The notes under the pieces are model-generated. The model was not told where the DNA came from. It saw only the letters and a list, made by a program, of their open reading frames with translations, and did no database searches. The position numbers were made by a program, and so were the translations under genes. Below are positions 33,464 to 43,973 of a stretch of 64,000 bases of DNA, one piece after another. The stretch spans positions 29,076,991 to 29,140,990 of the forward strand of contig CM039120.1 in the NCBI GenBank assembly GCA_022036555.1, written 5' to 3'. The DNA is from Microstegium vimineum. Lineage: Eukaryota > Streptophyta > Magnoliopsida > Poales > Poaceae. Position 1 is the first letter of the stretch. Each line of letters starts with the position of its first letter.

Positions 33464-35878
33464 ATGTCCCATGGGGATGGACCACCTCCCATGTTCGATG
33501 GAGACGACTTTCCTTATTGGAAAGTTCGTATGGAGGCCTATTTAGAGGCCGTTGACGTGGGCGTGCTCAAAGCCGCCACAAAGGGAGGCACTCTCTTCGC
33601 GGAGGACCTCAACTTTGATAAGCACAATGCCAAGGCAAAGAATATACTCTTTCGTGGCATTAGCAAGGATGTTTTCAACCGAGTGCGTAATGCCAAAGAT
33701 GCATTTGAGTTGTGGACCACTATTTGTGCACTTCACGAAGGCACAAAAAGTGAGCGTGAAGAACGCTATCACTTGGTTATGGCTAAGCTCAATTCTTTCT
33801 CTATACATGCAAATGAAAATGCAAATGAAATGTACTCACGACTCAATATTATTGTAGAGGAATTGAATGGGCTCGGTCTCAACCAAATGGAACCGGCCGA
33901 TGTGGTACGCAAGATTCTTTGTGTCTTGCCCATTGAGAAGTATGGCCACATCGTCACGGTGCTTCACCAAGGAGATCTCTCCGCCGCTACACCAACACAA
34001 ATTTTGGGCAAGATCAATGCCCATGAGATGTACATGAAGATTGGTGATGGTGGCTCATCTTCCTCCTCCAAGAAGAAAGAAAACGAGAAGGAGGAAAAGA
34101 AGGACTTGGCTCTCAAGGCATCCTCCTCGAAGAAGCACAAGATGCAAGTCATGTATGAGAGCACAAGCGATGATGATGATGATGATGATGATGATGATCT
34201 CGCTCTCATGGTGAAGAAAACAACCAAGATGTTGAAGAATGGAGTCAAGTTTGACTCAAAGAAGAAGAAATTCTTCACAAGCTCTTCAAGAAAGCCCCTC
34301 TCCAAGATGGATTGCTACAATTGTGGTAAACTTGGACACTTGGCTCATGCTTGCCCCGAAGAAAAGAAAGACAAGTACAAGAACAAGAAAGCTAACAACA
34401 AGTTCAAGTACAACAAGGGCAACAAGGTTGAGTCAAGTGATGAGGAGAAGAAGGATGACAAGCCATTCAAGAAGAAGAAGAACTTCAACTTCCACAAGAA
34501 GAAGAAGAATGGCAAAGCCTACATTGTTGGTGATTGGCTCACCGACATTGAAGACTCAAGTGACTCATCCAGAGATGAAAGTGAAGAAGAGAAGGTGGCC
34601 GCCTTGGTGATTGGTTCATCTATTCCACCGCCACCCCCTCCATCATCTCCGGGCTCATCCTCTACACACTTATGCCTCATGGCTAAAGGTGACAAAAAGG
34701 TACAAAAAGAGGATAGTGATGATGAGGCTAGCTCTAGTGATGATAGTGATGATGAGTTTGAGGCACCTTCCTACGATGAGCTAATTGAAATTTGCAATAA
34801 ATACACTAAGCTCATTAGGAAGTATAAAGGCAAAAGTGAATCACTAGAGAAAGCCAATAGTAACTTGCATGCTAAGCTTGATGACTTGACTAGTGCTAAT
34901 GATGAATTGAAGCTTGAGAACAAATCTCTCTCATCTAGCACTAGGGAGCTCAAAGCCTCACTCAAGCAAGCAAATGAGAAACATGATAAGCTTGAGAGGT
35001 CAACACAAGAGCTCCAATCAAGATACAACTTGCTAAAAGATGACTACAACCAAGTTAAAAATGAACATGGCACACTTGTGATAGCTAATGAATTGCTTTC
35101 AAATGATCTTGCTACACATGTTGCTATTAACCCGGTTGTTAAATGTGATATAGCTACTTCTTGTGAGGACTTTCTTGATGAAGTTGCTAGTGAGCAAAAT
35201 GCTAAGTGCAAGGGCAAGAAGGTAGTTGAGGCCGACAAGCATGATGACTATGTGAAGATGTGGCAAGAAAACTTCAAGCTCAAGGAAGAGCTAATCAATC
35301 TCAAGGCAAACAAGCCACTCACCATCAAGTCGGCCAAACAAGATGACAAAGATGCAATGATCTTGATCAACTCTCTCAAAGAGGAAAATGCAAAGCTCAA
35401 GGTTGAGAAGATCAAGCTTACAAGTGGATTGGAGAAGTTCACCAAGGGCCACAACCTTCAAAGTGAGCTCTTGATGAACACTATCATGAAGACCGACAAG
35501 ACCGGCATTGGGTTCAAGGAGAACCAAATCATGAAGGCCAAGGTCAAGATAGAAGCCAAGAACTATTACAAGAACAAGGCTATGAGAAGCAACTATAACA
35601 TACCAAAGCTCAAGCCCAAGAAGTGCTTTGGATGTGGTCAAGAGGGTCACCTTCAATCCCAATGCAAGACTCCACCTCCCAAGACCTTGCCCAAGCACAT
35701 AAGGCCTTTCGCTCATAATGCACACTTCATCATCAACAAGGACTCCAAGGGTAGACCTCAAGTTGTATTCCTTGGTCCAAAGATGAAGAACAAGCCCAAA
35801 GTGCTATGGGTTGCTAAGGAGTTGGTGGACAAGGCTATGGGACCTCGCCAAGTGTGGGTTCCCAAACAACAAGCTTAA
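33464..35878 (+). CDS. gag: Inner Sirevirus Gag
   Basis: Capsid/nucleocapsid protein of a copia-type retrotransposon, 804 residues, open throughout. The N-terminal gag core starts with the PMFDGDDFPYWKVRMEAYL region (residues 8-26), and UBN2-like sequence extends to about 190. A run of ten aspartates is near 236-245. A first CCHC knuckle CYNCGKLGHLAHAC is at about 287-300, followed by Lys-rich stretches. Residues 450-690 are predicted coiled coil (repeated L/E/K heptads). A second knuckle CFGCGQEGHLQSQC is at about 720-733. The long extended Gag with coiled coil is characteristic of Sireviruses. It ends at TAA 35876-35878, in frame with pol downstream. Confidence 0.92.
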   Translation: MSHGDGPPPMFDGDDFPYWKVRMEAYLEAVDVGVLKAATKGGTLFAEDLNFDKHNAKAKNILFRGISKDVFNRVRNAKDAFELWTTICALHEGTKSEREERYHLVMAKLNSFSIHANENANEMYSRLNIIVEELNGLGLNQMEPADVVRKILCVLPIEKYGHIVTVLHQGDLSAATPTQILGKINAHEMYMKIGDGGSSSSSKKKENEKEEKKDLALKASSSKKHKMQVMYESTSDDDDDDDDDDLALMVKKTTKMLKNGVKFDSKKKKFFTSSSRKPLSKMDCYNCGKLGHLAHACPEEKKDKYKNKKANNKFKYNKGNKVESSDEEKKDDKPFKKKKNFNFHKKKKNGKAYIVGDWLTDIEDSSDSSRDESEEEKVAALVIGSSIPPPPPPSSPGSSSTHLCLMAKGDKKVQKEDSDDEASSSDDSDDEFEAPSYDELIEICNKYTKLIRKYKGKSESLEKANSNLHAKLDDLTSANDELKLENKSLSSSTRELKASLKQANEKHDKLERSTQELQSRYNLLKDDYNQVKNEHGTLVIANELLSNDLATHVAINPVVKCDIATSCEDFLDEVASEQNAKCKGKKVVEADKHDDYVKMWQENFKLKEELINLKANKPLTIKSAKQDDKDAMILINSLKEENAKLKVEKIKLTSGLEKFTKGHNLQSELLMNTIMKTDKTGIGFKENQIMKAKVKIEAKNYYKNKAMRSNYNIPKLKPKKCFGCGQEGHLQSQCKTPPPKTLPKHIRPFAHNAHFIINKDSKGRPQVVFLGPKMKNKPKVLWVAKELVDKAMGPRQVWVPKQQA

Positions 35879-35899
35879 CTCCAAGTTGCTTGTGTGTAG

Positions 35900-38800
35900 G
35901 TGAACTACAAGACCGGTGGAAGTCATTGGGTGATTGATAGTGGATGCACTCAACATATGATCGGTGACTCCCAGATGTTCACCACACTTGAGAAAGATTG
36001 TGAAGGGCAAGACAAGATTACCTTTGGGGACAATTCAAAAGGCAAAGTGCAAGGTCTAGGCAAAGTGGCAATCTCAAATGATCAATCAATATCGAATGTC
36101 TTGCTAGTACAATCATTGAGCTTCAACTTGCTATCGGTGGGACAACTATGTGATCTTGGTTTCCAATGTCTCTTCACTCCAAATGAGGTAGTTGTGTCCA
36201 AGATTGAAGATTCATCATTGATATTCAAAGGGTTTCGGCACAACAATCTCTACCTAGTGGACTTCACCTCAAATGAAGCTAGTTTGCAAACATGTCTTTT
36301 CTCCAAGAGTTCTTTGGGTTGGCTATGGCATAGAAGATTAGCACATGTGGGAATGTCAACTTTAAAGAAGCTTGTCAAGAAGGAATTGGTTAGAGGTGTG
36401 AAGGATGTGGTGTTTGAGAAAGACAAACTTTGTAGTGCATGTCAAGCCGGTAAGCAAGTAGCAAACACTCATCCAACCAAAGCATTCATGTCAACCTCAA
36501 GAGTTCTAGAGCTACTCCACATGGATCTCTTTGGACCTACCACCTATGCTAGCCTTGGCGGCAATCTCTTTTGCTTGGTGGTAGTTGATGACTACTCTAG
36601 ATACACTTGGGTATTCTTTCTTCAAGACAAGGGAGAAACTCAATCAATATTCAAGAAGTTTGCAACTAGAGCCCAAAATGAGTTTGATGTGAAGATCAAG
36701 AAGATAAGAAGTGACAATGGGACCGAGTTTATGAACACCAAGATTGAAGACTATTGTGATGAAGTTGGGATCAAGCATGAAGTATCCACCACCTATACTC
36801 CTCAACAAAATGGTGTAGTAGAGAGGAAGAACCGGACACTTATCACTCTTGCAAGATCAATGCTTGATGAATACAACACCCCTGAGAAGTTTTGGGCCGA
36901 AGCAATCAACACCGCATGCTATGCGGCCAACCGGCTATTTGTCCAAAGGCTTCTCAAGAAGACCCCCTATGAGCTTGTGAATGGAAAGAAACCGGATATA
37001 TCCTTTTTCCAAGTGTTTGGTTGCAAAGTGTACATCTACAAGAAGCGCCAACACTTGGGCAAGTTCCAAAGAAGATGTGACATTGGTTTCTTAGTTGGGT
37101 ATTCACTTAAATCCAAGGCATACCGTGTATTTAACAAAGCCACCGGCTCAGTTGAAGAAATGTATGAATTAGAGTTTGATGAAACTAATGGCTCTCAAAA
37201 AGAGCATGAAAATCTTGATAATGTAGGTGATGAACCCTTGAGGGAGGCAATGAAGAACATGCCAATTGGTGCTATCAACCCACAAGAGGTGGAAGAAGTT
37301 GAAGATGAAGCAAATCAAGATCCTTCTCCACCTCACACGCCTCAAGTTGATGAAGAAGATCAAGTGAGGGAGGCTCAAGAAGACACTCACATCCCTCAAA
37401 ATCAAGCCGAGGCCGAAGCAAGCAATGTTGAAGCACCACAACCTCCTCCCCAAGTGCTCAATAGAAGATCTACACCTATGCTTCAAGCACATCCTCAAGA
37501 CCTCATCATAGGGAGTCCATCAAAGGGGGTAACAACACGATCTAAACTTGCTTCTTATGTTGAACATCACTCCTTTGTTTCCTTTGTTGAGCCTTCTAGT
37601 GTGGAGGATGCACTTGCGGATCCGGATTGGGTGAACGCCATGCACGAAGAATTGAACAACTTCACCCGGAACGAAGTGTGGACACTAGTAGAAAAACCCA
37701 GAGGAGCAAGAATCATTGGCACCAAGTGGGTGTTTAGGAACAAGCAAGATGATCAAGGTGTGGTTGTGAGAAACAAGGCAAGATTGGTGGCAAAGGGGTT
37801 CTCCCAAGTTGAAGGCTTGGATTTTGGAGAGACTTTTGCACTGGTTGCAAGACTAGAAGCCATTCGTATCCTTTTGGCATATGCTTCACACCATAAAATG
37901 AAACTTTTTCAAATGGATTTGAAGAGTTCCTTTCTTAATGGTTTCATTAATGAACTTGTTTTTGTCTCACAACCTCCCGGGTTTGAAGACCCAAATTATC
38001 CTAATCATGTGTATAGGTTGTCCAAGGCACTCTATGGATTGAAGCAAGCTCCAAGAGCTTGGTATGAGAGGCTAAGGGACTTCCTACTCAAGAAGGGCTT
38101 CAAGATCGGGAAAGTGGATACCACACTCTTCACTAAGGTGCTAGATGGAGAGATCTTTGTTTGCCAAGTATATGTCGATGACATTATATTTGGGTCAACA
38201 AACCAAGGTCATAGCAAGGAATTTGGTGCATTGATGTCCAAGGAATTCGAGATGTCGATGATTGGCGAGCTAACCTTCTTCCTAGGCTTCCAAGTGAAGC
38301 AATTGAGGGAGGGCACCTTCATATCTCAAGAGAAGTACACTTATGATGTGCTCAAGAAATTCAAGATGGAGGATTGCAAGTCAATCAAGACCCCAATGCC
38401 TACTAATGGGCATCTCGATCTCGATGAGGGAGGTAAACCGATCGACCAAACTCTGTATCGTTCTATGATCGGTAGTTTACTTTACCTCACCGCTTCTAGG
38501 CCGGATATCATGTTTAGTGTGTGTATGTGTGCTAGGTTTCAAGCAAACCCTAAGGAGTCGCATCTTTGTGCGGTTAAAAGAATCCTTAGGTACTTAAGGC
38601 ACACCCGTAGCATGGGTCTTTGGTATCCCAAAGGAGCTCCCTTCCAACTAGTTGGCTATTCCAATTCGGATTATGCGGGGTGCAAGGTTGATAGGAAGAG
38701 TACCTCCGGCGGGTGCCACATGCTAGGAAGATCTCTTGTTTCTTGGTCCTCAAAGAAGCAAAATAGTGTGGCATTGTCAACCGCCGAGGCGGAATACATT

Positions 38801-39130
38801 GCCATGGGAGCAAGTTGTGCACAAATCTTATATATGACCCAAACTCTCTTTGATTACGGCGTGTTTTTAAAAGAAGTTCCACTCTTGTGTGATAATGAAA
38901 GCGCTGTAAAACTTGCAAACAACCCGGTTCAACACTCTCGCACCAAGCACATAGATATTCGCCATCACTTTCTTAGAGATCATGTGGCTAGGAAAGACAT
39001 AACACTAGTTGGAGTTAAGAGCGAAGAGCAATTGGCGGATATCTTCACTAAACCACTCGATGAAACAACCTTTTGCAGGTTGAGAAGCGAGTTAAATGTG
39101 CTTGATCACTCTAATTTCACTAAAAGATGA
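35900..39130 (+). CDS. pol: Inner Sirevirus Pol (protease, integrase, RT, RNase H)
   Basis: A 1,076-residue open frame in the same frame as gag. Protease motif DSGCTQHMIGD is near residue 13. The GAG-pre-integrase domain has HRRLAHVGM. Integrase has HMDLFGP, SDNGTEF and PQQNGVVERKNR, giving the D,D,E triad. The reverse transcriptase has FQMDLKSSFLNG, YGLKQAPRAWYERL and YVDDIIFG. RNase H has GYSNSDYAGCKVDRKSTSG; the usual Asp in the first catalytic position (SDAD-like) appears as Asn, so RNase H may be impaired. The frame opens at GTG after two in-frame stops (TAA 35876, TAG 35897), so there is no ordinary start. Expression needs readthrough, splicing or re-initiation. Confidence 0.92.
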   Translation: MNYKTGGSHWVIDSGCTQHMIGDSQMFTTLEKDCEGQDKITFGDNSKGKVQGLGKVAISNDQSISNVLLVQSLSFNLLSVGQLCDLGFQCLFTPNEVVVSKIEDSSLIFKGFRHNNLYLVDFTSNEASLQTCLFSKSSLGWLWHRRLAHVGMSTLKKLVKKELVRGVKDVVFEKDKLCSACQAGKQVANTHPTKAFMSTSRVLELLHMDLFGPTTYASLGGNLFCLVVVDDYSRYTWVFFLQDKGETQSIFKKFATRAQNEFDVKIKKIRSDNGTEFMNTKIEDYCDEVGIKHEVSTTYTPQQNGVVERKNRTLITLARSMLDEYNTPEKFWAEAINTACYAANRLFVQRLLKKTPYELVNGKKPDISFFQVFGCKVYIYKKRQHLGKFQRRCDIGFLVGYSLKSKAYRVFNKATGSVEEMYELEFDETNGSQKEHENLDNVGDEPLREAMKNMPIGAINPQEVEEVEDEANQDPSPPHTPQVDEEDQVREAQEDTHIPQNQAEAEASNVEAPQPPPQVLNRRSTPMLQAHPQDLIIGSPSKGVTTRSKLASYVEHHSFVSFVEPSSVEDALADPDWVNAMHEELNNFTRNEVWTLVEKPRGARIIGTKWVFRNKQDDQGVVVRNKARLVAKGFSQVEGLDFGETFALVARLEAIRILLAYASHHKMKLFQMDLKSSFLNGFINELVFVSQPPGFEDPNYPNHVYRLSKALYGLKQAPRAWYERLRDFLLKKGFKIGKVDTTLFTKVLDGEIFVCQVYVDDIIFGSTNQGHSKEFGALMSKEFEMSMIGELTFFLGFQVKQLREGTFISQEKYTYDVLKKFKMEDCKSIKTPMPTNGHLDLDEGGKPIDQTLYRSMIGSLLYLTASRPDIMFSVCMCARFQANPKESHLCAVKRILRYLRHTRSMGLWYPKGAPFQLVGYSNSDYAGCKVDRKSTSGGCHMLGRSLVSWSSKKQNSVALSTAEAEYIAMGASCAQILYMTQTLFDYGVFLKEVPLLCDNESAVKLANNPVQHSRTKHIDIRHHFLRDHVARKDITLVGVKSEEQLADIFTKPLDETTFCRLRSELNVLDHSNFTKR

Positions 39131-39616
39131 GCTTGTGTGAACCATGCATTCATATGTAATATAACATGTTTAATATGGTAATGCACATAGGCTTGGCTAA
39201 CGCGGTTAAGATAACCGCCCTCAAAGCGTGTGACAAAGCTTAACCGCGGTTTAAACTTGCAAGCAACCTAGATTCACATTTCGTATTGCATAAGCATATG
39301 CATGTGTGTTGTTTGCTCTTTCTCTTCGGTTAAGTTTCTTGAGCATCCTCTATGATAATCCACTTAGGGGGAGCATTCCAAGCTCAAGTCACTTCAATAA
39401 TACCCCTCTTGTGGCCATATGATGACTCCTTGGCGCTTCCATTCGAATATTTTGAGCTAAAAACTAAATTTAAGCCTACGGCAAACTATTTGAAAATGAG
39501 TGTTTGAGAGATGGTTCTCATATCAAGTCCAATCAAGTGTTATTTGGATCTTATTGGGATTGGAACTTGGTTGGGAGAAAGACGCAAAAAGAAAATTTGA
39601 AAAATTCTATTTTAAA

Positions 39617-39865
39617 GGCGTCGGACGCTGCCGACGGACGCTCGGTGTCAATTGCCTCAGCGTCCGTCGCGATCGTCCGGAGATTAAAGTTGCCCGCTAA
39701 CAGGGCAACGGACGCTCTCCCAAGCGTCCGTCGCGGTCAATGCGACTGGGCGTTTCAAATCGGCTCTGGAAGCCCGACAGACGATGCCGTCGGACGCTCC
39801 CCGAGCGTCCGTCGCATACCGACGGAGCGTCCGTCGCTCCGCGTCGGAGCGTCCGTCGCGAACTA
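39617..39865 (+). repeat. CpG-rich agcgtccgtcg motif cluster downstream of pol
   Basis: AGCGTCCGTCG occurs about five times within 250 bp, with inverse copies (cgacggacgct, cggacgctc) between them. This is the same motif that fills the element's LTR block at 32230-32670 and 44405-44880. It is not a simple LTR copy because the order and spacers differ. Confidence 0.85.
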
Positions 39866-40560
39866 AACGGCGAATTTTTTTAGAAAACCCCCATTCTCTT
39901 CTCTGTCTCGCCCGATCTGCTCAGTCCGCCGCCGCGCCACGTCTCAAACCCTAGCCGCCGTTTCTCGTCGCCGTTGAGCTTCCTCCACCGTGCTGCCCCC
40001 TCCGCCGCCGTGGACCCTTGCCCTGCGCCGCTGTTCCCCCTTCCACCGCCGCCTACGTCGCCGTGCAGGCCCTCTCCACCTCTGCACCACCAGCTCTACA
40101 TCCCTGCACTGCCCTGCGCCGCTGAGGCTATCTCTGCGCCATTGCTCGACCTCGCTAAGCTTCACTGCCGCGCCAGGATCTCCTCCACTGCCACCCAAGC
40201 CGCAGTGCAACTCTATTGGCCGAGGAGCCCTCATCCTTGGAGGGTGTTTGATCTCAAAGGTGAACTTCAATTCCTGTGATTAGTTCCTCTGAATTTCAAA
40301 TCACTTCATCGTTTCTCTATCATTGCCAACCCTAAACCCCTCTCTCTGCATTGTGTAGCCTGCGGTCTGCGGATTGCAGTCGATCGATCGGAAAATCTTT
40401 CCCCTTCTCTCCTTTTTGGTCAGAAGTACGAGGTATGGTAGTTGGACTTTTCGCGATCTATCCTTTCCTAATTTCATGCTTCTAATAGACTCTTACCTCT
40501 AGTTAAATGCTTATGGTTTATATATCTCTATCTATTTCTGACGAGCAGGGTCAGTTGGTC
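39866..40560 (+). other. Leader-like sequence before the env-like region
   Basis: The stretch 39890-40250 resembles a plant gene leader: C/T-rich (cccccattctcttctctgtc), then aaccctagccgccg and GCC-rich runs, and later an AT-richer part with tttttggtcag. It could be a spliced 5' leader for the env-like ORF or a captured host fragment. Nothing in it is a recognisable protein. Confidence 0.45.
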
Positions 40561-40787
40561 AGTTGATCAGAGAATCAGTCAGTTGAGCAGTGACAGTGAA
40601 CTCGGGGCAAAGCCCGTGAGTACGGATCGAGGCAAAGCCTCGCGAGGACAGTCCAGGGCCGGCGTGCCACTCTTTCAGCTGTTTGGTTCTGAGGATTGTC
40701 AGTGGTGTCAGTGACAGTTGGGACAGTGCACTTGTGGTTTGATTGTTGAGAACTCCCGTCAGTGGTTTGTTTGCAAGAGCTTGAGGT

Positions 40788-43496
40788 ATGGCAAGGACGA
40801 AGAATGCAGGTCCCGTCCCCGGTAGTGGTGGTGATCCTCCACCTCCACCGCGTCCACCCACTGACCGAGGAAAGGGAAAACAAAAGGTCATCTCTCGGAA
40901 GCGCAAGAGGCCAGCGATGGATCCAGATTCGGTAGCCGCGCTCGCAGTGGCAGAGGCAGCCGAGTTAGCGGAGCGAGGAGGACGTTGCGCCGGCTTGAGG
41001 CTCTCGCCTCGCCGTGGAGCGCGTCGTGAGTCCTCTCCACCTCCAGAGTCAGAGCCCGTCGAGGCTGCAGAGGCACCAGCGACAGAGCCAGTCCCAGCGA
41101 CTGTGCCGACAGAGGCCGCGTGCCACTCTACTATTGGAGAGCTGATGAGCCATCGAGTTACCCGTTCCCGAGGCTCAGGTGCACCACCTAGCCCTCCAGG
41201 ACCCTGGCTCCTAGACCCAGTGAGGCACCAGGTAGAGCACTTACAGCGAAGCAAGTCCAGCTGCTTCGATTCGTTGACTTCCAGACCTGGTTTCCACCGC
41301 AGAGAGACCCTCGTGCCGGCCGTGAGTTCTATACTACAGTGCACGAGGACTTCTACAGAGCATATGTTGACACCGATGCTCCTCTCAGGGCCCACAGGGT
41401 GTGCCCATCTTCTTAGATTGAGGGGGTCGGTGGTCCAGAGATCCTGCAGCACCTCCAGTACATCTAGGGTTTGATAGACTTGATGGGACGCTCAGGGGCA
41501 TATCCGAAGGAGTGGGTTTACCAGTTTTACGCCTCCCTGTGGATCTCACCTGATCACGAGTTCCTCCACTTCGCATATCAGGGACGTGACTTCAGGGTTA
41601 CATCTGCCCGGTTCAGAGAGCTCTTTCACCTCGGGTCTTCACCTACCAGGATACACAGTCTCTGCTATGGGGATCAGGAGGCCCCTCGCCGACCTCACAA
41701 TGGTATAGTGCCATCCACGGACTTCGTGAGTCCGTGCTTTCAGCAACCGTTCACTGAGGGTTCGACCCGTACGCCACGAGACCTCACTCCTTTGGCTCGG
41801 ATCCTCCACGAGGTTCTCAGACGTACTATTCTACCCCGGATTGGAGCAGGGATACTATCACTCGTCTTCAGCTTTGGCTCCTAGCTCACATTGTTCGGAA
41901 AGAGCAGTTCGACCTCTAGGATTTGATAGTGAGCGAGCTCGAGGATATTATAGCTGCTGGGTTCAGAGGTCATTGGCAGCTACAGTTCGCCCATTGGATC
42001 TCATATTTGATAGTTGCCAAGACTGGGTCAGGTGTTATGAGAGTCACTCTTACGAGGTCAGCTACAGAGTTCCCAGTCTACTCAATGAGCCAGCTTGTAG
42101 CCCATGGGCAGTTGCCTCGCCCCAGCAGAGCCTACAGACCAGGCACTAGGTAGGCCGGAGTGCCACCACAGTCCGCTGAGGTCATAGATGCGACAGTTGA
42201 GCAGATTGCTCAGGCAGAGCTAGCAGACCTGGATGCAGAGATCGAATAGCTGCCGAGACAGTCTTTAGAGAGGATCTCGACTCTGACAGCTCTGACAAGG
42301 ACTACCAGCCCGTGCATGAGTATACTCCGATGACCCATGACCACGAGGCAGGAGGGTCAGGCACAGCTACAGTAGCTCCAGCTCCAGGCTCCAGTTCCTC
42401 AGAGGCTACCTTGCTCACTATACTATCGAGGATGCAGGAGGAGCAGTCTCGCCAGGCAGAGGAGCGGAGACGACAGGCTGCAGACCTACGGAGACTCACT
42501 GAGCAGCAGCTGGCAGCTTAGGCACAGGCACAGGCCAGGCAGTATGAGTTCCAGCGCCAGTTCCTAGCCTATCAGCTGCAGCAGGCAGAGATTCAGAAGA
42601 CTCAGACACTTCTACTTGAGCGTCTTCTGGCCTCTAGCTCCGGGCAGACCTCCACGCCACAGTTCCAGTTGCCCGCTGTATCTCAGCAGCAGCAGTTCAC
42701 CTCTCCTCCGCAGCAGCCTCCAGTAGTTGTGGTGCCAACTCCAGCGTTACCGTCCAGAGGACAGCAGAGTCAAGCACCAGCTACTCCTCCCTTCCAGCCA
42801 GCAGCCTCTCCTGAGTATCAGACTCCGAGGACCCAGGTGTCCTCTTGGATAGCTTCACCCGGAGAGTTCCAGACGGGATTCACTCCTACTCGGGGAACTA
42901 CCTTAGTAGAGGCCTCGAGAGATCTGTCAACTTCCTATCTGGAGATCACGGGAGAAGACTCCCCAGGAGCACCTCAGCAGGCCACACCAGCTCCAGAGAC
43001 TGCAGTGGATCCTCCGGCGATAGGCACTCACCAGTCCTCAGTTGCATCGTCGGAGATCGCACCTGAGCAGTCGGCACAGACAGTCAGCACACCTCCAGCT
43101 GCCGTTCAGACGGATGCCATATCCCTAGCAGATGAGGTTACAGTGGTAGTGTCCTCTCCCGGTCAGACTCAGCCTGCAGAGGTTGCAGCGGCAGTGTCCC
43201 TAGTGGCACTAGCAGTGACACCGCCCCCCTCGCCTCGAGTTTTCACTCGTCGGGCTCCCAGGCCCGCTATCACTGAGGCAGGACCGTCAGAGGCACCAGC
43301 TGAGCCTCAGGGGGAGTCAGTTGAGACCGCAGCTCCAGAGGTGCCAGTGACAGCTTCAGAGACCACCCCAGTTGCACCTACACTGGCTGAGACCGTGACA
43401 GATGATGAGTCAGACGAGTCAGACCTTCAGGACTTCATCATGCTGGATCGCAGAGCTGCCGCTTCTTCGCCTTCTTCTCCAGCCCCAGACTCTTAG
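40788..43496 (+). pseudogene. Env-like region of the inner Sirevirus, broken
   Basis: Several frames make up one former ORF. 40788-41474 starts MARTKNAGPVPGSGGDPPPP and includes basic KGKQKVISRKRKRP. 41471-41884 has PKEWVYQFYASLWISPD and HFAYQGRDFRVTS. 41923-42153 has GHWQLQFAHWISYL. 42312-42521 is coiled-coil-like (EEQSRQAEERRRQAADLRRL). 42669-43496 is a long Pro/Ser/Thr/Ala/Gln-rich stretch. At least three frame breaks or stops separate them. Its position after pol matches the env-like gene of Sireviruses. I see no signal peptide or clear fusion and membrane segments, so an envelope function is not supported here. Confidence 0.72.
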
Positions 43497-43973
43497 TTTT
43501 TGGTGCTAGACGCCAAAGGGGGAGAGAGGGTCGAGTATAGAGATAGGGGGAGGGATTTGGATCTTTGTATGCTTTATTTCCCCGTACTCTTTCATCATGT
43601 CTACTTTTATGCATTTATCTATATGTGTGATGTGATGATGGTTGATGTTTATATGGGTTGCATGTGACAATCTCTTGATTTTCTCTAATATATCTTATGA
43701 GTTGTCTCATGGTTCATGGTATATCTCTTTGCTTAACGTTATTTGAGCTTCCGCGCTTTACTCCGAAACATCCCTTGAGAATATCATGTGGTACTGCTTT
43801 TTCTTTCATATTCATAAGTACCATGTTTTGTGATTTGATTTGGATGAGCAAGTATGCTTCATTACAACTTAACTAACCCTTGCTCAACCATTCCAAGTCA
43901 CCCTTGAATCTTAACCAAAACTCTTATCCATACTCGAGGTTCTATTGTCGTCAATCACCAAAAAGGGGGAGAT

